Assembly: GCF_002076895.1 (NCBI RefSeq)
Contig: NZ_CP020465.1
Location: 62,001 to 126,000, forward strand
From: Cognaticolwellia beringensis
Lineage (GTDB): Bacteria > Pseudomonadota > Gammaproteobacteria > Enterobacterales > Alteromonadaceae
Reading direction: 5' to 3'
Length of the DNA: 64,000 nucleotides
Both the position numbers and the translations under genes were made by a program. How positions within the stretch are numbered: the first letter of the stretch is position 1; each line of letters begins with the position of its first letter. Positions 46,071 through 55,168 of this stretch are shown piece by piece. Under the pieces are notes generated by a model. The model searched no databases. It had not been told where the DNA came from and saw only the letters and a program-made list of their open reading frames with translations.

Positions 46071-47327
46071 TTAAACCACCATACCTATTTGGAATATTGG
46101 TAAATACATGGCGATGATCAAGCCACCAATAACCACGCCTAATACCGCCATTATCATTGGCTCTAACAGGGTAGTTAAGTTATCTACGGCGTTATCTACT
46201 TCTTGCTCATAGACAGTCGCTACTTTGGCGAGCATATCGTCAACCGCGCCAGACTCTTCACCAATAGCCACCATTTGAATCACCATATCGGGGAAAATAG
46301 CACAGTTTCTCATGGCTAAATTCATTTGCATACCAGAGGTTACTTCAGCGCGTATTTCTAAAATAGCATCACGAAAAACTGCATTGCCTGAAGCACCTGC
46401 GGCTGACTCTAGAGCATCAGGCAACGGCACACCAGCAGCAAACGTTGTTGAAAGTGTTCTGGCATAACGGGCAACCGCCGCTTTTTTTAATACATCACCA
46501 ACAACAGGTACTTTTAATATTTTTTTATCAACACTGTCACGAAAGTTCTGGCTATTGGCATGCGCTTTTTTGAAAAGGTAAAAACTGAGGAATATACCAG
46601 CTAAGCCAAAATACCAATAAGCTTGCATAAAATCAGATATGGCTAACACTAATAACGTAAAACCTGGGAGCTCGGCGCCAAAGCTATCAAAAATATCTTT
46701 AAATACGGGTACTACAAATATTAATAAGACGGAGGTAACAATTAAGGCGATAACTAACACAGAAATAGGATAGGTCATGGCTTTTTTTATTTTTGCTTTC
46801 AATACTTCGGCTTTTTCTTTATAGACAGCAATACGATCATATATGGTTTCTAATGAACCAGATTGCTCACCAGAGTTAACCAAGTCGCAATATAAATCAT
46901 CAAAATATTTAGGGTGTTCACGCAAGCATTCAGAAAGCGGGATACCCGATTGCAGTTTGTTGCCAATAGTGCCAAGTAATTTCTGCATATTGGCATTGTT
47001 GTGGCCAGCGCCGATCATTTCAATGGTTTGCACTAAAGGTACACCTGCGCCTAGCATAGTGGCAATTTGGCGAGTAAGTACCGCGATATCAACCGGAAGA
47101 ATTTTTTTATCGCCGCTCATGCCAAATAAAGGTTTAGCTTTTTTACTGATTTTACCTGGGGTGATACCTTGCTTACGCAGTTGGGCTTTTAGCTCCAACA
47201 TACTGGTGGCATTAAGCTCACCACTTATTTTTTTACCTTTACGGTTCAGCCCTTGCCATTTATAAACATCAAGCGCTTTAACTTTACTTTTCTTGTCTTT
47301 TACTTTTGTTGTTGAAGAAACAGCCAT
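46071..47327 (-). CDS. pilC: Type IV pilus inner-membrane platform protein PilC
   Basis: A 418-residue platform protein with two GspF-type repeats (residues about 85-205 and 290-410) and three membrane segments. Family blocks are RQIATMLGAGVPLVQTIEMI and LSTTFAAGVPLPDALESAAG, each with the conserved pattern in the two cytoplasmic domains. PilC couples the PilB ATPase to pilin polymerisation. A Lys-rich N-terminus (KVKDKKSKVK) precedes the KWQGLNRKGKKISGE motif. It lies between pilB and pilD. Confidence 0.96.
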   Translation of the reverse strand: MAVSSTTKVKDKKSKVKALDVYKWQGLNRKGKKISGELNATSMLELKAQLRKQGITPGKISKKAKPLFGMSGDKKILPVDIAVLTRQIATMLGAGVPLVQTIEMIGAGHNNANMQKLLGTIGNKLQSGIPLSECLREHPKYFDDLYCDLVNSGEQSGSLETIYDRIAVYKEKAEVLKAKIKKAMTYPISVLVIALIVTSVLLIFVVPVFKDIFDSFGAELPGFTLLVLAISDFMQAYWYFGLAGIFLSFYLFKKAHANSQNFRDSVDKKILKVPVVGDVLKKAAVARYARTLSTTFAAGVPLPDALESAAGASGNAVFRDAILEIRAEVTSGMQMNLAMRNCAIFPDMVIQMVAIGEESGAVDDMLAKVATVYEQEVDNAVDNLTTLLEPMIMAVLGVVIGGLIIAMYLPIFQIGMVV

Positions 47328-47486
47328 TCGCTTAACCTAAATTTTTATTATGAGTATAAATTAGCAAGAACACGTTCAAAAAATTTTATATTGAAAGCAT
47401 CTTCTTGCACTGTTAGCTTACAACTCTTAGCATATAACTTACTGCACGTATCTGACAACCGATAGTAGACCGCTTAAAACTATTTA

Positions 47487-49196
47487 CTAAGAATTAGTTA
47501 CCCGGTTAACTTCTTCTAAACTGGTTACGCCTAATGCGGCTTTTTCTAAGCCAGACTGGCGTAAATTATTATAACCTTCGCGTTGGCATTGTGCGGCAAT
47601 ATCTAACGAGTTTGAGCCCGTCATAATTAAGTTTGCGGTAACATCACTAATTTTTATGACTTCGTAGATACCGACACGGCCTTTATAACCGCCGGTACAA
47701 AAATCGCACCCGACAGGTTTAAATAATTTAATATTTTCTAGTTGTGCAGGTAAAAAACCTTGGGCAATGAGTTCGGCTTCAGGTATGTGTTCTTCTTCTC
47801 GACACTGAACACATAAGCGCCTTGCTAATCGCTGGGCGATAATAATAGTCACCGAGCTGGCAACGTTGTATGACGGCACGCCCATATTTAATAAACGGGT
47901 TAGTGTTTCGGCTGCCGAGTTGGTATGTAATGTTGATAACACTAAATGACCGGTTTGCGCGGCTTTAATGGCAATTTCTGCGGTTTCTAAATCACGAATC
48001 TCACCTACCATAACAATATCGGGATCTTGTCGGAGGAATGAGCGTAATGCGCCTGGGAAGGTTAAACCTGCACGAACATTTATTTGTACTTGGTTAATTC
48101 CATCGAGATTAATTTCAACCGGATCTTCCGCGGTTGAAATATTACGCTCTTCGGTATTTAAAATATTAAGCCCGGTATAAAGTGACACGGTTTTACCTGA
48201 ACCCGTTGGGCCGGTAACTAAAATCATCCCTTGTGGTTGTGCTAGAGCGTCCATGTATATTTTCTTTTGCTCTGGCGCATAGCCCAGCATATCAATACCT
48301 AGCATGGCACTAGACGAGTCAAGAATACGCATTACTATTTTTTCGCCCCACATGGTGGGCAGGGTACTAACACGAAAATCAATCGACTTCTTTTTCGATA
48401 AGGCTAATTTAATTCGGCCATCTTGTGGAACACGGCGTTCAGCAATGTCTAACTTCGACATGACTTTTAAACGTGCCGCCATGCGCGAGGCTAACGCTAC
48501 GGGCGGTTTAGCTACTTCGTTTAATATACCGTCAATACGAAAACGAATACGATAAGACTTCTCGTAAGGTTCAAAGTGTAAATCAGACGCGCCTTTGCGA
48601 ATGGCGTCGAGTAATATTTTATTAATATAAACAACGATTGGGGCGTCTTCTTTATCACCGCCAGCGCCAATATTATCTTCTTCTTTGCGTTCTTCTTGAA
48701 CATCAATACCTGATAATTCCTCCGCGTCCATATCGGAAATATCAAGGGCATCGCTGTCTTGTTCTAATATTTTTTCAATACAGGCAGCTAACGCGGTTTC
48801 GTTGGCAATAACCAATTCGGTAGAGTAACCGGTATTAAACTGAACTTCTTCAAGGGCATCAAGATTAGTCGGGTCTGACATAGCAACGAATAAGACTTTG
48901 CCACGTAAATATAACGGCAAGGCTTGGTGTTTACGGATCAGTTTTTCGTTACGGACACCTTCAGGTACCAAGCTAGTATCAAAATTAGTTAAATCAATTA
49001 GCGGACAGCCAAAACTACGACACAGCGTGCTGGCAATGTCGTCGGCATTAATGCTTTTATCTTCAACTAAAAACCGTATAAAAGGTTTGTTTTGTTGAAT
49101 AAAATCAGCACTAATTTTTTCCGCTATATCGCTAGGTACAACATTATGTTTAGTTAACGCAGAAAGTAGGCTTGATTGTTGGTGAAGTCCCTTCAT
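47487..49196 (-). CDS. pilB: Type IV pilus assembly ATPase PilB
   Basis: A 569-residue secretion ATPase. The N-terminal N1 domain (residues 1-150) is followed by the core ATPase: Walker [13 protein letters not shown], the Asp box [12 protein letters not shown], Walker [16 protein letters not shown] and the His box [14 protein letters not shown]. The metal-binding tetracysteine region shows LCVQC and [11 protein letters not shown]. PilB powers pilus extension from the cytoplasm. It starts 144 bases after the pilA stop, beyond a terminator, so weaker expression than pilA is likely. Confidence 0.97.
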   Translation of the reverse strand: MKGLHQQSSLLSALTKHNVVPSDIAEKISADFIQQNKPFIRFLVEDKSINADDIASTLCRSFGCPLIDLTNFDTSLVPEGVRNEKLIRKHQALPLYLRGKVLFVAMSDPTNLDALEEVQFNTGYSTELVIANETALAACIEKILEQDSDALDISDMDAEELSGIDVQEERKEEDNIGAGGDKEDAPIVVYINKILLDAIRKGASDLHFEPYEKSYRIRFRIDGILNEVAKPPVALASRMAARLKVMSKLDIAERRVPQDGRIKLALSKKKSIDFRVSTLPTMWGEKIVMRILDSSSAMLGIDMLGYAPEQKKIYMDALAQPQGMILVTGPTGSGKTVSLYTGLNILNTEERNISTAEDPVEINLDGINQVQINVRAGLTFPGALRSFLRQDPDIVMVGEIRDLETAEIAIKAAQTGHLVLSTLHTNSAAETLTRLLNMGVPSYNVASSVTIIIAQRLARRLCVQCREEEHIPEAELIAQGFLPAQLENIKLFKPVGCDFCTGGYKGRVGIYEVIKISDVTANLIMTGSNSLDIAAQCQREGYNNLRQSGLEKAALGVTSLEEVNRVTNS

Positions 49197-49285
49197 AGTT
49201 CTCTTAATAAAGTTGATTAATAACCGTGAGTTAAAGTGTAACTTATTTTGTAATTGAATAACAAAATAATGTTAAATGCTAGATA

Positions 49286-49316
49286 ATAAAAAAGCTCCTA
49301 CGTGGAGCTTTTTTTA
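49286..49316 (-). terminator. Rho-independent terminator after pilA
   Basis: A stem AAAAAAGCTCC / GGAGCTTTTTT with loop TACGT lies between pilA and pilB. On the minus strand a T-run follows. It would let pilA be made in excess over pilBCD. Confidence 0.9.
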
Positions 49317-49340
49317 ATTTGTACAAAAAGGTGTTAAAAA

Positions 49341-49769
49341 TTAACAAACACCAGTAGCTATACACGTACCTGTTTGTGCCCAATTTAATGAGTTGTTAGC
49401 TGCAGTAGGGGTAAGAATATATGTTGATGCATCTGTATCTGAACCAGTACCAGTAATTACTGCAGTTCCTGCTGTTATTTCTACGGAAGCAACTTCAGAA
49501 CCTGCTTCAGCACCTGCTTTTACAGCACCAATTTTCGCGTAAGTATCACAGTTAGCTAAAGTATAATCCCCTCGGGTTTGAAAACAAGTTTCAATTGCCG
49601 CTTTAACTGAACCTACGGCTAGTGGGATTTCAGAATAACGTGCTTTTTCTGTATAAGTATTATAAGCCGGTAATGCAACAGCAGCTAAAATACCGATAAT
49701 CGCAACAACGATCATTAATTCAATCAGGGTGAAACCTTGAGCTTTTTTCATTGTGTTTAGTTTTTTCAT
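49341..49769 (-). CDS. pilA: Major type IV pilin PilA
   Basis: A 142-residue type IVa pilin. The prepilin site is [17 protein letters not shown], with Gly before Phe1 and Glu5, the substrate pattern for PilD. The hydrophobic helix runs to [18 protein letters not shown]. Two Cys pairs occur, in [16 protein letters not shown] and at the end in GTCIATGVC, the last being the usual disulfide-bonded D-region. The start was set at 49769, with GGAATTT about 10 bases upstream; Met7 (49751) and the upstream ATG (49784) are alternatives. It is the first gene of the pilus run and is followed by a strong terminator. Confidence 0.94.
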   Translation of the reverse strand: MKKLNTMKKAQGFTLIELMIVVAIIGILAAVALPAYNTYTEKARYSEIPLAVGSVKAAIETCFQTRGDYTLANCDTYAKIGAVKAGAEAGSEVASVEITAGTAVITGTGSDTDASTYILTPTAANNSLNWAQTGTCIATGVC

Positions 49770-49964
49770 CGTTATAAATTCCATTCATTATTACGGGGGC
49801 TGCATTGATATTGCGACAAAATTTGCTAAATGTAAAACTTTGTGTGCATTTATTTTTAGTTTATTGCGATTTATCGCTGTTTTTACGCTTTAATTGCTAA
49901 ATATCATGTGATTTTAAAAGTTAAACATGGATATTAGATTGATAAGTATCAAGTTTAAAGTTTT

Positions 49965-50270
49965 TAGTTCTAAGCTGTCAGCTGTCAGTAAAAGAAAAAA
50001 CAAGCTACTAACTATAGAGATTGTTGTTTTAACTGAAAGCTTCGAACTGACAGTTTAGGGCTAGTTTTTAGCTCTCAGCTGTCAGCGATCAGTAAGAGAA
50101 AAAGCAGCTACTATAGATATTGTTGTTTTAACTGACAGCTTCGCACTGAAAGCTTAGGGCTAGTTTTTAGCTCTCAGCTGTCAGCGATCAGTAAGAGAAA
50201 AAACAGCTACTGATAGATATTGTTGTTTTAACTGACAGCTTCGAACTGAAAGCTTGAAACTGACAGCTAA
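49965..50270. repeat. AGCTGTCAG-type tandem repeat, three units
   Basis: Units of 97-99 bases start at 49973, 50070 and 50169. Each opens with AGCTGTCAG or AGCTCTCAGCTGTCAG, has a TATTGTTGTTTTAACTG middle and closes with CTGACAGC or CTGAAAGCTT. It fills most of the 489-base gap between pilA and nadC. The remaining part, nearer pilA, shows no clear promoter motif. Confidence 0.85.
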
Positions 50271-50273
50271 TTT

Positions 50274-51161
<888 letters not shown>

Positions 51162-51683
51162 TTAAAGCTGCTCTCGTAAAATTAGTTGTTTTCCGGTTTG
51201 GCTAAATTCTACTCTTTTTAGGGCGCTCATGCCCAACAGAATTTCATCGGCAGCCATACTAGGGTTAATATTTGCCGCGACATTATACAGGTAGATATTG
51301 CCAATGCGTAGCTCATTTATTTGTGTTTGATAGACAGTAATTGTGCCATTTGCGGTTTGCACGCGCATTTGTCCTTGTGCTTGTAAGGATAAATTTTCTG
51401 CTATATGTGCTGGAATAGACACGTGTGTAGCACCGGTATCGAGTAAAAAGGTGACTTGTGTGCCATTAATCGCGCCATTAGTCACATAATGCCCTTGCCG
51501 GTTTTGCTGCAACATAACTTCTGCTTTGCCGTTGGCTTGTAATGAAAGTTTAGGGTCTTGATTTGGATTATATTGCTCGTCGAGTAAATCTTGAAAAACA
51601 AACACTAGTAAAGCGATGCCGATAATCCAAGCTATCCAGACAAAACCTTTACCAAAACTTGCTGAAGTGTCATTTTTAGTCAT
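51162..51683 (-). CDS. Membrane-anchored retropepsin-like aspartic protease
   Basis: A 173-residue protein with one N-terminal membrane segment (residues about 14-31), an acidic linker and a single retropepsin domain. The catalytic triad Asp82-Thr83-Gly84 lies in FLLDTGATHVSIPA, and the second hydrophobic Gly motif is ADEILLGMSALKRVEF. This is the bacterial TIGR02281-type, clan AA single-lobe protease, which must dimerise to be active. The domain faces the periplasm by charge distribution (inference). Substrates are unknown. The stop codon abuts the nadC start codon with no gap. Confidence 0.88.
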   Translation of the reverse strand: MTKNDTSASFGKGFVWIAWIIGIALLVFVFQDLLDEQYNPNQDPKLSLQANGKAEVMLQQNRQGHYVTNGAINGTQVTFLLDTGATHVSIPAHIAENLSLQAQGQMRVQTANGTITVYQTQINELRIGNIYLYNVAANINPSMAADEILLGMSALKRVEFSQTGKQLILREQL

Positions 51684-51825
51684 ATATGTCCAACTGTTAG
51701 ATTAATCTGTTTGATTTACCCCATTCTACGAAGCTGAATTTTGCAGTGCTTCGGGGATAATATCTTGTTCTATTGATAACTTTACTATGTAATAGTGCTT
51801 TGATAAACAACCTGTGAATTATTGT

Positions 51826-52407
51826 ATGTCATTTCTGCAAGATGGCCGAAAAAGTAACACTGCGCTAGTGCTTGAAAATGGTTGGTTGTGTGCCGCTGAA
51901 ATTCAACAATCTAGCCACTGTGAGCCAAGAGCGATAGATGAAGCGGTTAGTTTGTTGGTTGTGCATAATATTTCATTACCGCCGGGGCAATTTGGTGGCA
52001 GCCACATAACTGATTTTTTTCTCGGTAACTTAGACCCGACTATTGATCCCTACTTCGAAAGCATATATCGCATGCGTGTTTCAGCCCATTGTTTAATTCA
52101 GCGTACCGGTCATATTGTGCAATATGTTTCTTTTAATGATAAAGCATGGCACGCCGGTGTTTCGTCTTATCAAGGCCGAGAAAAGTGTAATGACTTTTCA
52201 ATTGGTATTGAGCTGGAAGGAACAGATGATATTCCCTATACTAAAGAGCAATATCAGCAGCTTAGTGCTTTGAGCCAAGCTTTAATAGGGACTTATCCTG
52301 AGCTGAAACGTAACATTGTTGGGCATTGTGATATTGCACCGGGGCGAAAAACTGATCCTGGAGACGCGTTTGATTGGCAACACTTTCGGGGGTTGTTGGA
52401 GAAGTGA
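51826..52407 (+). CDS. ampD: 1,6-anhydro-N-acetylmuramyl-L-alanine amidase AmpD
   Basis: A 193-residue cytoplasmic zinc amidase that cleaves the peptide from anhydro-muropeptides during cell wall recycling. The zinc residues lie in LLVVHNISLPPGQFGG (His) and GHCDIAPGRKTDPGDAFDW (His and Asp), with SAHCLIQRTGHIVQYV between. Loss of AmpD derepresses AmpC beta-lactamase in some bacteria. A GTG at 51814 is a possible earlier start; the ATG at 51826 was preferred, though neither has a strong ribosome binding site. ampE follows after 208 bases of repeats. Confidence 0.94.
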   Translation: MSFLQDGRKSNTALVLENGWLCAAEIQQSSHCEPRAIDEAVSLLVVHNISLPPGQFGGSHITDFFLGNLDPTIDPYFESIYRMRVSAHCLIQRTGHIVQYVSFNDKAWHAGVSSYQGREKCNDFSIGIELEGTDDIPYTKEQYQQLSALSQALIGTYPELKRNIVGHCDIAPGRKTDPGDAFDWQHFRGLLEK

Positions 52408-52409
52408 TA

Positions 52410-52545
52410 GCTTTCAGTTTTAAGCGGTTAGCTGTCAGTTAAAAGACAGTAAAAGACAGGAAAAAACAGTTATAAGCTGACAGCTGTCAGTAAAAGGTAG
52501 GGCAAAAAGGTCAGCAGTCAGCTGTTAGTAAAACAAATAGAATAA
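52410..52545. repeat. AGCTGTCAG-type repeat between ampD and ampE
   Basis: The words TAGCTTTCAG, TTAGCTGTCAGTTAAAAGACAG, AGCTGACAGCTGTCAGTAAA and CAGCAGTCAGCTGTTAGTAAA are strung together with short A-rich spacers (each a variant of the same word). It is less regular than the tandem arrays near pilA and coaE. Confidence 0.6.
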
Positions 52546-52615
52546 TAGTGGTGGGTTGGCGGTAAGTGAAAGTCGACAACTTTATACTTGAAACTTAATA
52601 AATGGATAATTAAAC

Positions 52616-53494
52616 ATGAGCTTGATTAGTTTGTTAATTGCACTGGTTGCTGAGCGCTACTTGTCTTCTAGTGCTTGGCAATTCGATACATTATACCAAC
52701 GTTATTTGGCGGTAATTAAGAAAACTAAGGTGCTGGCGGACTATAAAAATTCTGCCATATTGAGTTATGCGGTTATTTTTGTTCCGGTAGTGGGGTGTTA
52801 TTTTTTATTAGCACAAATTGATAACGCTTTATTGTATTTAATTGCCTCAACATTAATCCTTATTGTATGTTTTGGTTGTATGAAAACCCGCGAAAGTTAT
52901 AAAAACTATTTAGTTTCAGCTTTTAAAGGTGAATTAACTACTTGTGAATTGCACCACTTGCAATTACAGCAAGATAAAAATATTTCTAATATGGGATTCG
53001 GCCAAACTATGGTTTGGTTAAATTATCGCTACTTTATCGCGGTTATGCTGTTTTTTGTGTTATTTGGTCCTGCAGGAGCATTATTTTATCGGTTATTAAC
53101 CAAGGTAAATGAATGTACTAACAAACCAGAAGCTGCAACAGATGAACAGGGCGATAGCTCAGAGCAAAACAGCCAAAACAGCGATGAAACTTGTCAAGCC
53201 AGCCAGCAATTATTATTTTGGGTTGATTGGTTGCCAGTAAGGTTAGTGGCTTTTGGTTATATGTTTGTTGGCCATTTTTCGAAAGCGCTGCCGGTTTGGA
53301 TCGAAAACTTATTTGAATTTGAAAAAGCGCCGAGTAAAGTATTGATAGCCGTTGCGCAAATGTCTGAAGACTTTATGGTTGATGCCGATGACTGCACTGC
53401 TGAACCTTGCTTGTTAGTTAAGTTAGCCAAGCGAACCCTGTTACTGTTTTTAGCCGTAATATCTGTTCTGACCTTGACCGGTATTATTACTTAG
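52616..53494 (+). CDS. ampE: Inner-membrane protein AmpE
   Basis: A 292-residue polytopic protein. The N-terminal SLISLLIALVAERYL is the AmpE signature, and membrane segments lie near residues 45-85 and 140-165 with another at the C-terminus. The family is related to CobD/CbiB membrane proteins. AmpE has been proposed as a sensory partner of AmpD in beta-lactamase induction, with little mechanism known. A hydrophilic Asn/Gln/Glu-rich loop (residues 175-200) precedes the FWVDWLPVRLVAFGY block. Confidence 0.9.
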   Translation: MSLISLLIALVAERYLSSSAWQFDTLYQRYLAVIKKTKVLADYKNSAILSYAVIFVPVVGCYFLLAQIDNALLYLIASTLILIVCFGCMKTRESYKNYLVSAFKGELTTCELHHLQLQQDKNISNMGFGQTMVWLNYRYFIAVMLFFVLFGPAGALFYRLLTKVNECTNKPEAATDEQGDSSEQNSQNSDETCQASQQLLFWVDWLPVRLVAFGYMFVGHFSKALPVWIENLFEFEKAPSKVLIAVAQMSEDFMVDADDCTAEPCLLVKLAKRTLLLFLAVISVLTLTGIIT

Positions 53495-53499
53495 TTAAG

Positions 53500-53800
53500 A
53501 GAAGTACTAAGCTATCAGTACTAAGCTATCAGTAACCAAGTAAAGCCAACCTCCGCTTTGCTTGGTATTTAGCTTCTTAGTCTACATACTGACAGCTTAA
53601 AACTGACAGCTAATAACTAATCCCGCCCCCTTTAATCAAAGCTCCCTGCTCTAGTCTTAAAACTGACAGCTTAAAACTGACAGCTAATAACTAATCCCAA
53701 CCTCTTTAATCAAAGCTCCCTGCTCTAGTCTTAAAACTGAAAACTGAAAACTGAAAGCTTAAAACTCTAACTTCTAACTTCTAACTTCTAACAAATCCCT
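53500..53800. repeat. CTGACAGCT-type repeats between ampE and pdhR
   Basis: ACTAAGCTATCAGT occurs twice at the start, then two units with a 74-base period (near 53597 and 53671) that share TTAAAACTGACAGCTAATAA and the tail ATCAAAGCTCCCTGCTCTAG. AACTGAAA triplets and a 9-base tandem (CTAACTTCT) follow. The rest of the 742-base gap (53800-54236) carries the pdhR control region and no convincing gene. Confidence 0.75.
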
Positions 53801-54143
53801 TTTAATTCAAATTATCTTGCCACAAAGTGAAATCAAAATGATTTACGCTAAACGCTTAAAGTTAACTACTTTACGTTGAACATTATTTTTTAGTCTACTC
53901 TTTAGTGCAAGCCTATTTACCACATCACCTTGATAGCCTATGTACATAGGTTAAGCCGCTTTGCTTATCTCTATTACTGTGTATTGTCTTTCATCATTAA
54001 ACTTTATGAGTAATTGTACTACAGTGGTTATTAGTGTGGATTTTTTGCCTCAGGTGATGTGTTTACATGCGGTTGCTGGTTATAAATTAGTCGCTGTGTT
54101 TACAACCGTGTATTCATTTGTTACATTACATCTGAAATTATAA

Positions 54144-54167
54144 ATTGGTAAGACCATTTTACCAAGC
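54144..54167 (+). promoter_or_regulatory. PdhR operator upstream of pdhR
   Basis: ATTGGTAAGACCAT at 54144-54157 matches the PdhR consensus ATTGGTNNNACCAAT in all but the last bases. An overlapping inverted pair TTGGTAA / TTACCAA spans 54145-54165. It lies 70-90 bases before the pdhR start, so autoregulation with pyruvate as inducer is likely. Confidence 0.75.
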
Positions 54168-54236
54168 TTTTTTAAAAAAGTTCGACGCAATTTAGTTAAC
54201 TTAGGTCGAAAATATTTGAGTCATAAAGGGTTTTAA

Positions 54237-55022
54237 ATGTCGATTCCGAGTATTGAAAAGCCGGTAAAGCAAGCTAAGTTGTCAGATATTATTTTGGCTC
54301 AGCTTGAGACTATGATCTTAGAAGGTAGTTTGAAGCCCGGGCAAAAGTTACCGGCAGAGCGAGAGCTGGCGAAACAGTTCGATGTGTCTCGACCTTCATT
54401 ACGTGAAGCCATTCAAAAGTTAGAAGCAAAAAATTTAGTCACGCGTCGCCAAGGTGGCGGAACCTTTGTAAGTGATAAAATTTTGGGTGGCCTGTCAGAC
54501 CCACTATTTGCCTTAATGGCCAATAGTAATGAATCACAATTTGATTTATTAGAGTTTCGTCATGGTATTGAGGGGATGTCGGCTTACTATGCAGCGATGC
54601 GCGGTACACAAGCTGATTTTGATGAAATTCAGCGCAAGCATGACAACATTGGCACGGCTCAACTTGAAGATAGTTACCGCCTTGAAGCTGAAGCGGTATT
54701 CGAATTTTATATCGCAATATGCGCGGCTAGTCACAATGCGGTTATTTTGCATTTAGCCAATAGTATGGCGCCGTTGTTGATTGACAACATTGAGAAAAAT
54801 TTAACAACTTTGGCTAAGCGACCCGACGTGTTTGGCCAAATATCTGATTATCGCACGCGTTTGATGAGTGCGATTGTCAGTGGTAAACCCCAAATTGCTT
54901 GGGGAGCTAGCCATCGACATTTAGCTTTCATTGAAGAAGTGCTATTAAAAATGTCACAGGAAAATAGTCGTATGGAACGTTCTATACGCAGAATGAAACG
55001 ACCGAAAGTTGATACCAATTAA
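54237..55022 (+). CDS. pdhR: Pyruvate dehydrogenase complex repressor PdhR
   Basis: A 261-residue GntR/FadR-family regulator. The winged helix at residues about 15-80 has LKPGQKLPAERELAKQFDVS and RPSLREAIQKLEAKNLV, followed by RQGGGTFVSD. The C-terminal all-helical FCD domain (residues 95-240) binds the effector, pyruvate in E. coli PdhR. It represses the downstream aceE-aceF-lpd genes. A PdhR box lies upstream. The last three residues and the stop codon come from the left end of a TACCAATT palindrome that continues into the gap before aceE. Confidence 0.93.
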   Translation: MSIPSIEKPVKQAKLSDIILAQLETMILEGSLKPGQKLPAERELAKQFDVSRPSLREAIQKLEAKNLVTRRQGGGTFVSDKILGGLSDPLFALMANSNESQFDLLEFRHGIEGMSAYYAAMRGTQADFDEIQRKHDNIGTAQLEDSYRLEAEAVFEFYIAICAASHNAVILHLANSMAPLLIDNIEKNLTTLAKRPDVFGQISDYRTRLMSAIVSGKPQIAWGASHRHLAFIEEVLLKMSQENSRMERSIRRMKRPKVDTN

Positions 55023-55074
55023 CTCAATGAATTATCGATTATTCATAATTTATTAATTAAAACGGTATTGGTAT
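55012..55074. repeat. 63-base palindromic repeat overlapping the end of pdhR
   Basis: ATACCAAT and ATTGGTAT form perfect 8-base ends, with inner AATTAT / ATAATT matches. The left end lies inside pdhR and provides its last codons and the TAA. It resembles a short version of the element at 11355-11518. Confidence 0.6.
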
Positions 55075-55168
55075 AAAAATTAAAACGAGTTAAGGATATT
55101 TGCTTAAAAGCAGCTATCTTTAAACAACGAAATTTACTTAACAAACAACAAATGGAGACTAAGTAATT

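Noticed and set aside
49770..49870. A sigma-54 promoter for pilA, as in Pseudomonas
   Set aside because: No TGGCAC-N5-TTGC pattern was found on the minus strand upstream of pilA.
53961..54143. A 60-codon plus-strand frame upstream of pdhR
   Set aside because: No ribosome binding site or family match was seen, and it ends at the PdhR operator. It is probably non-coding control region.
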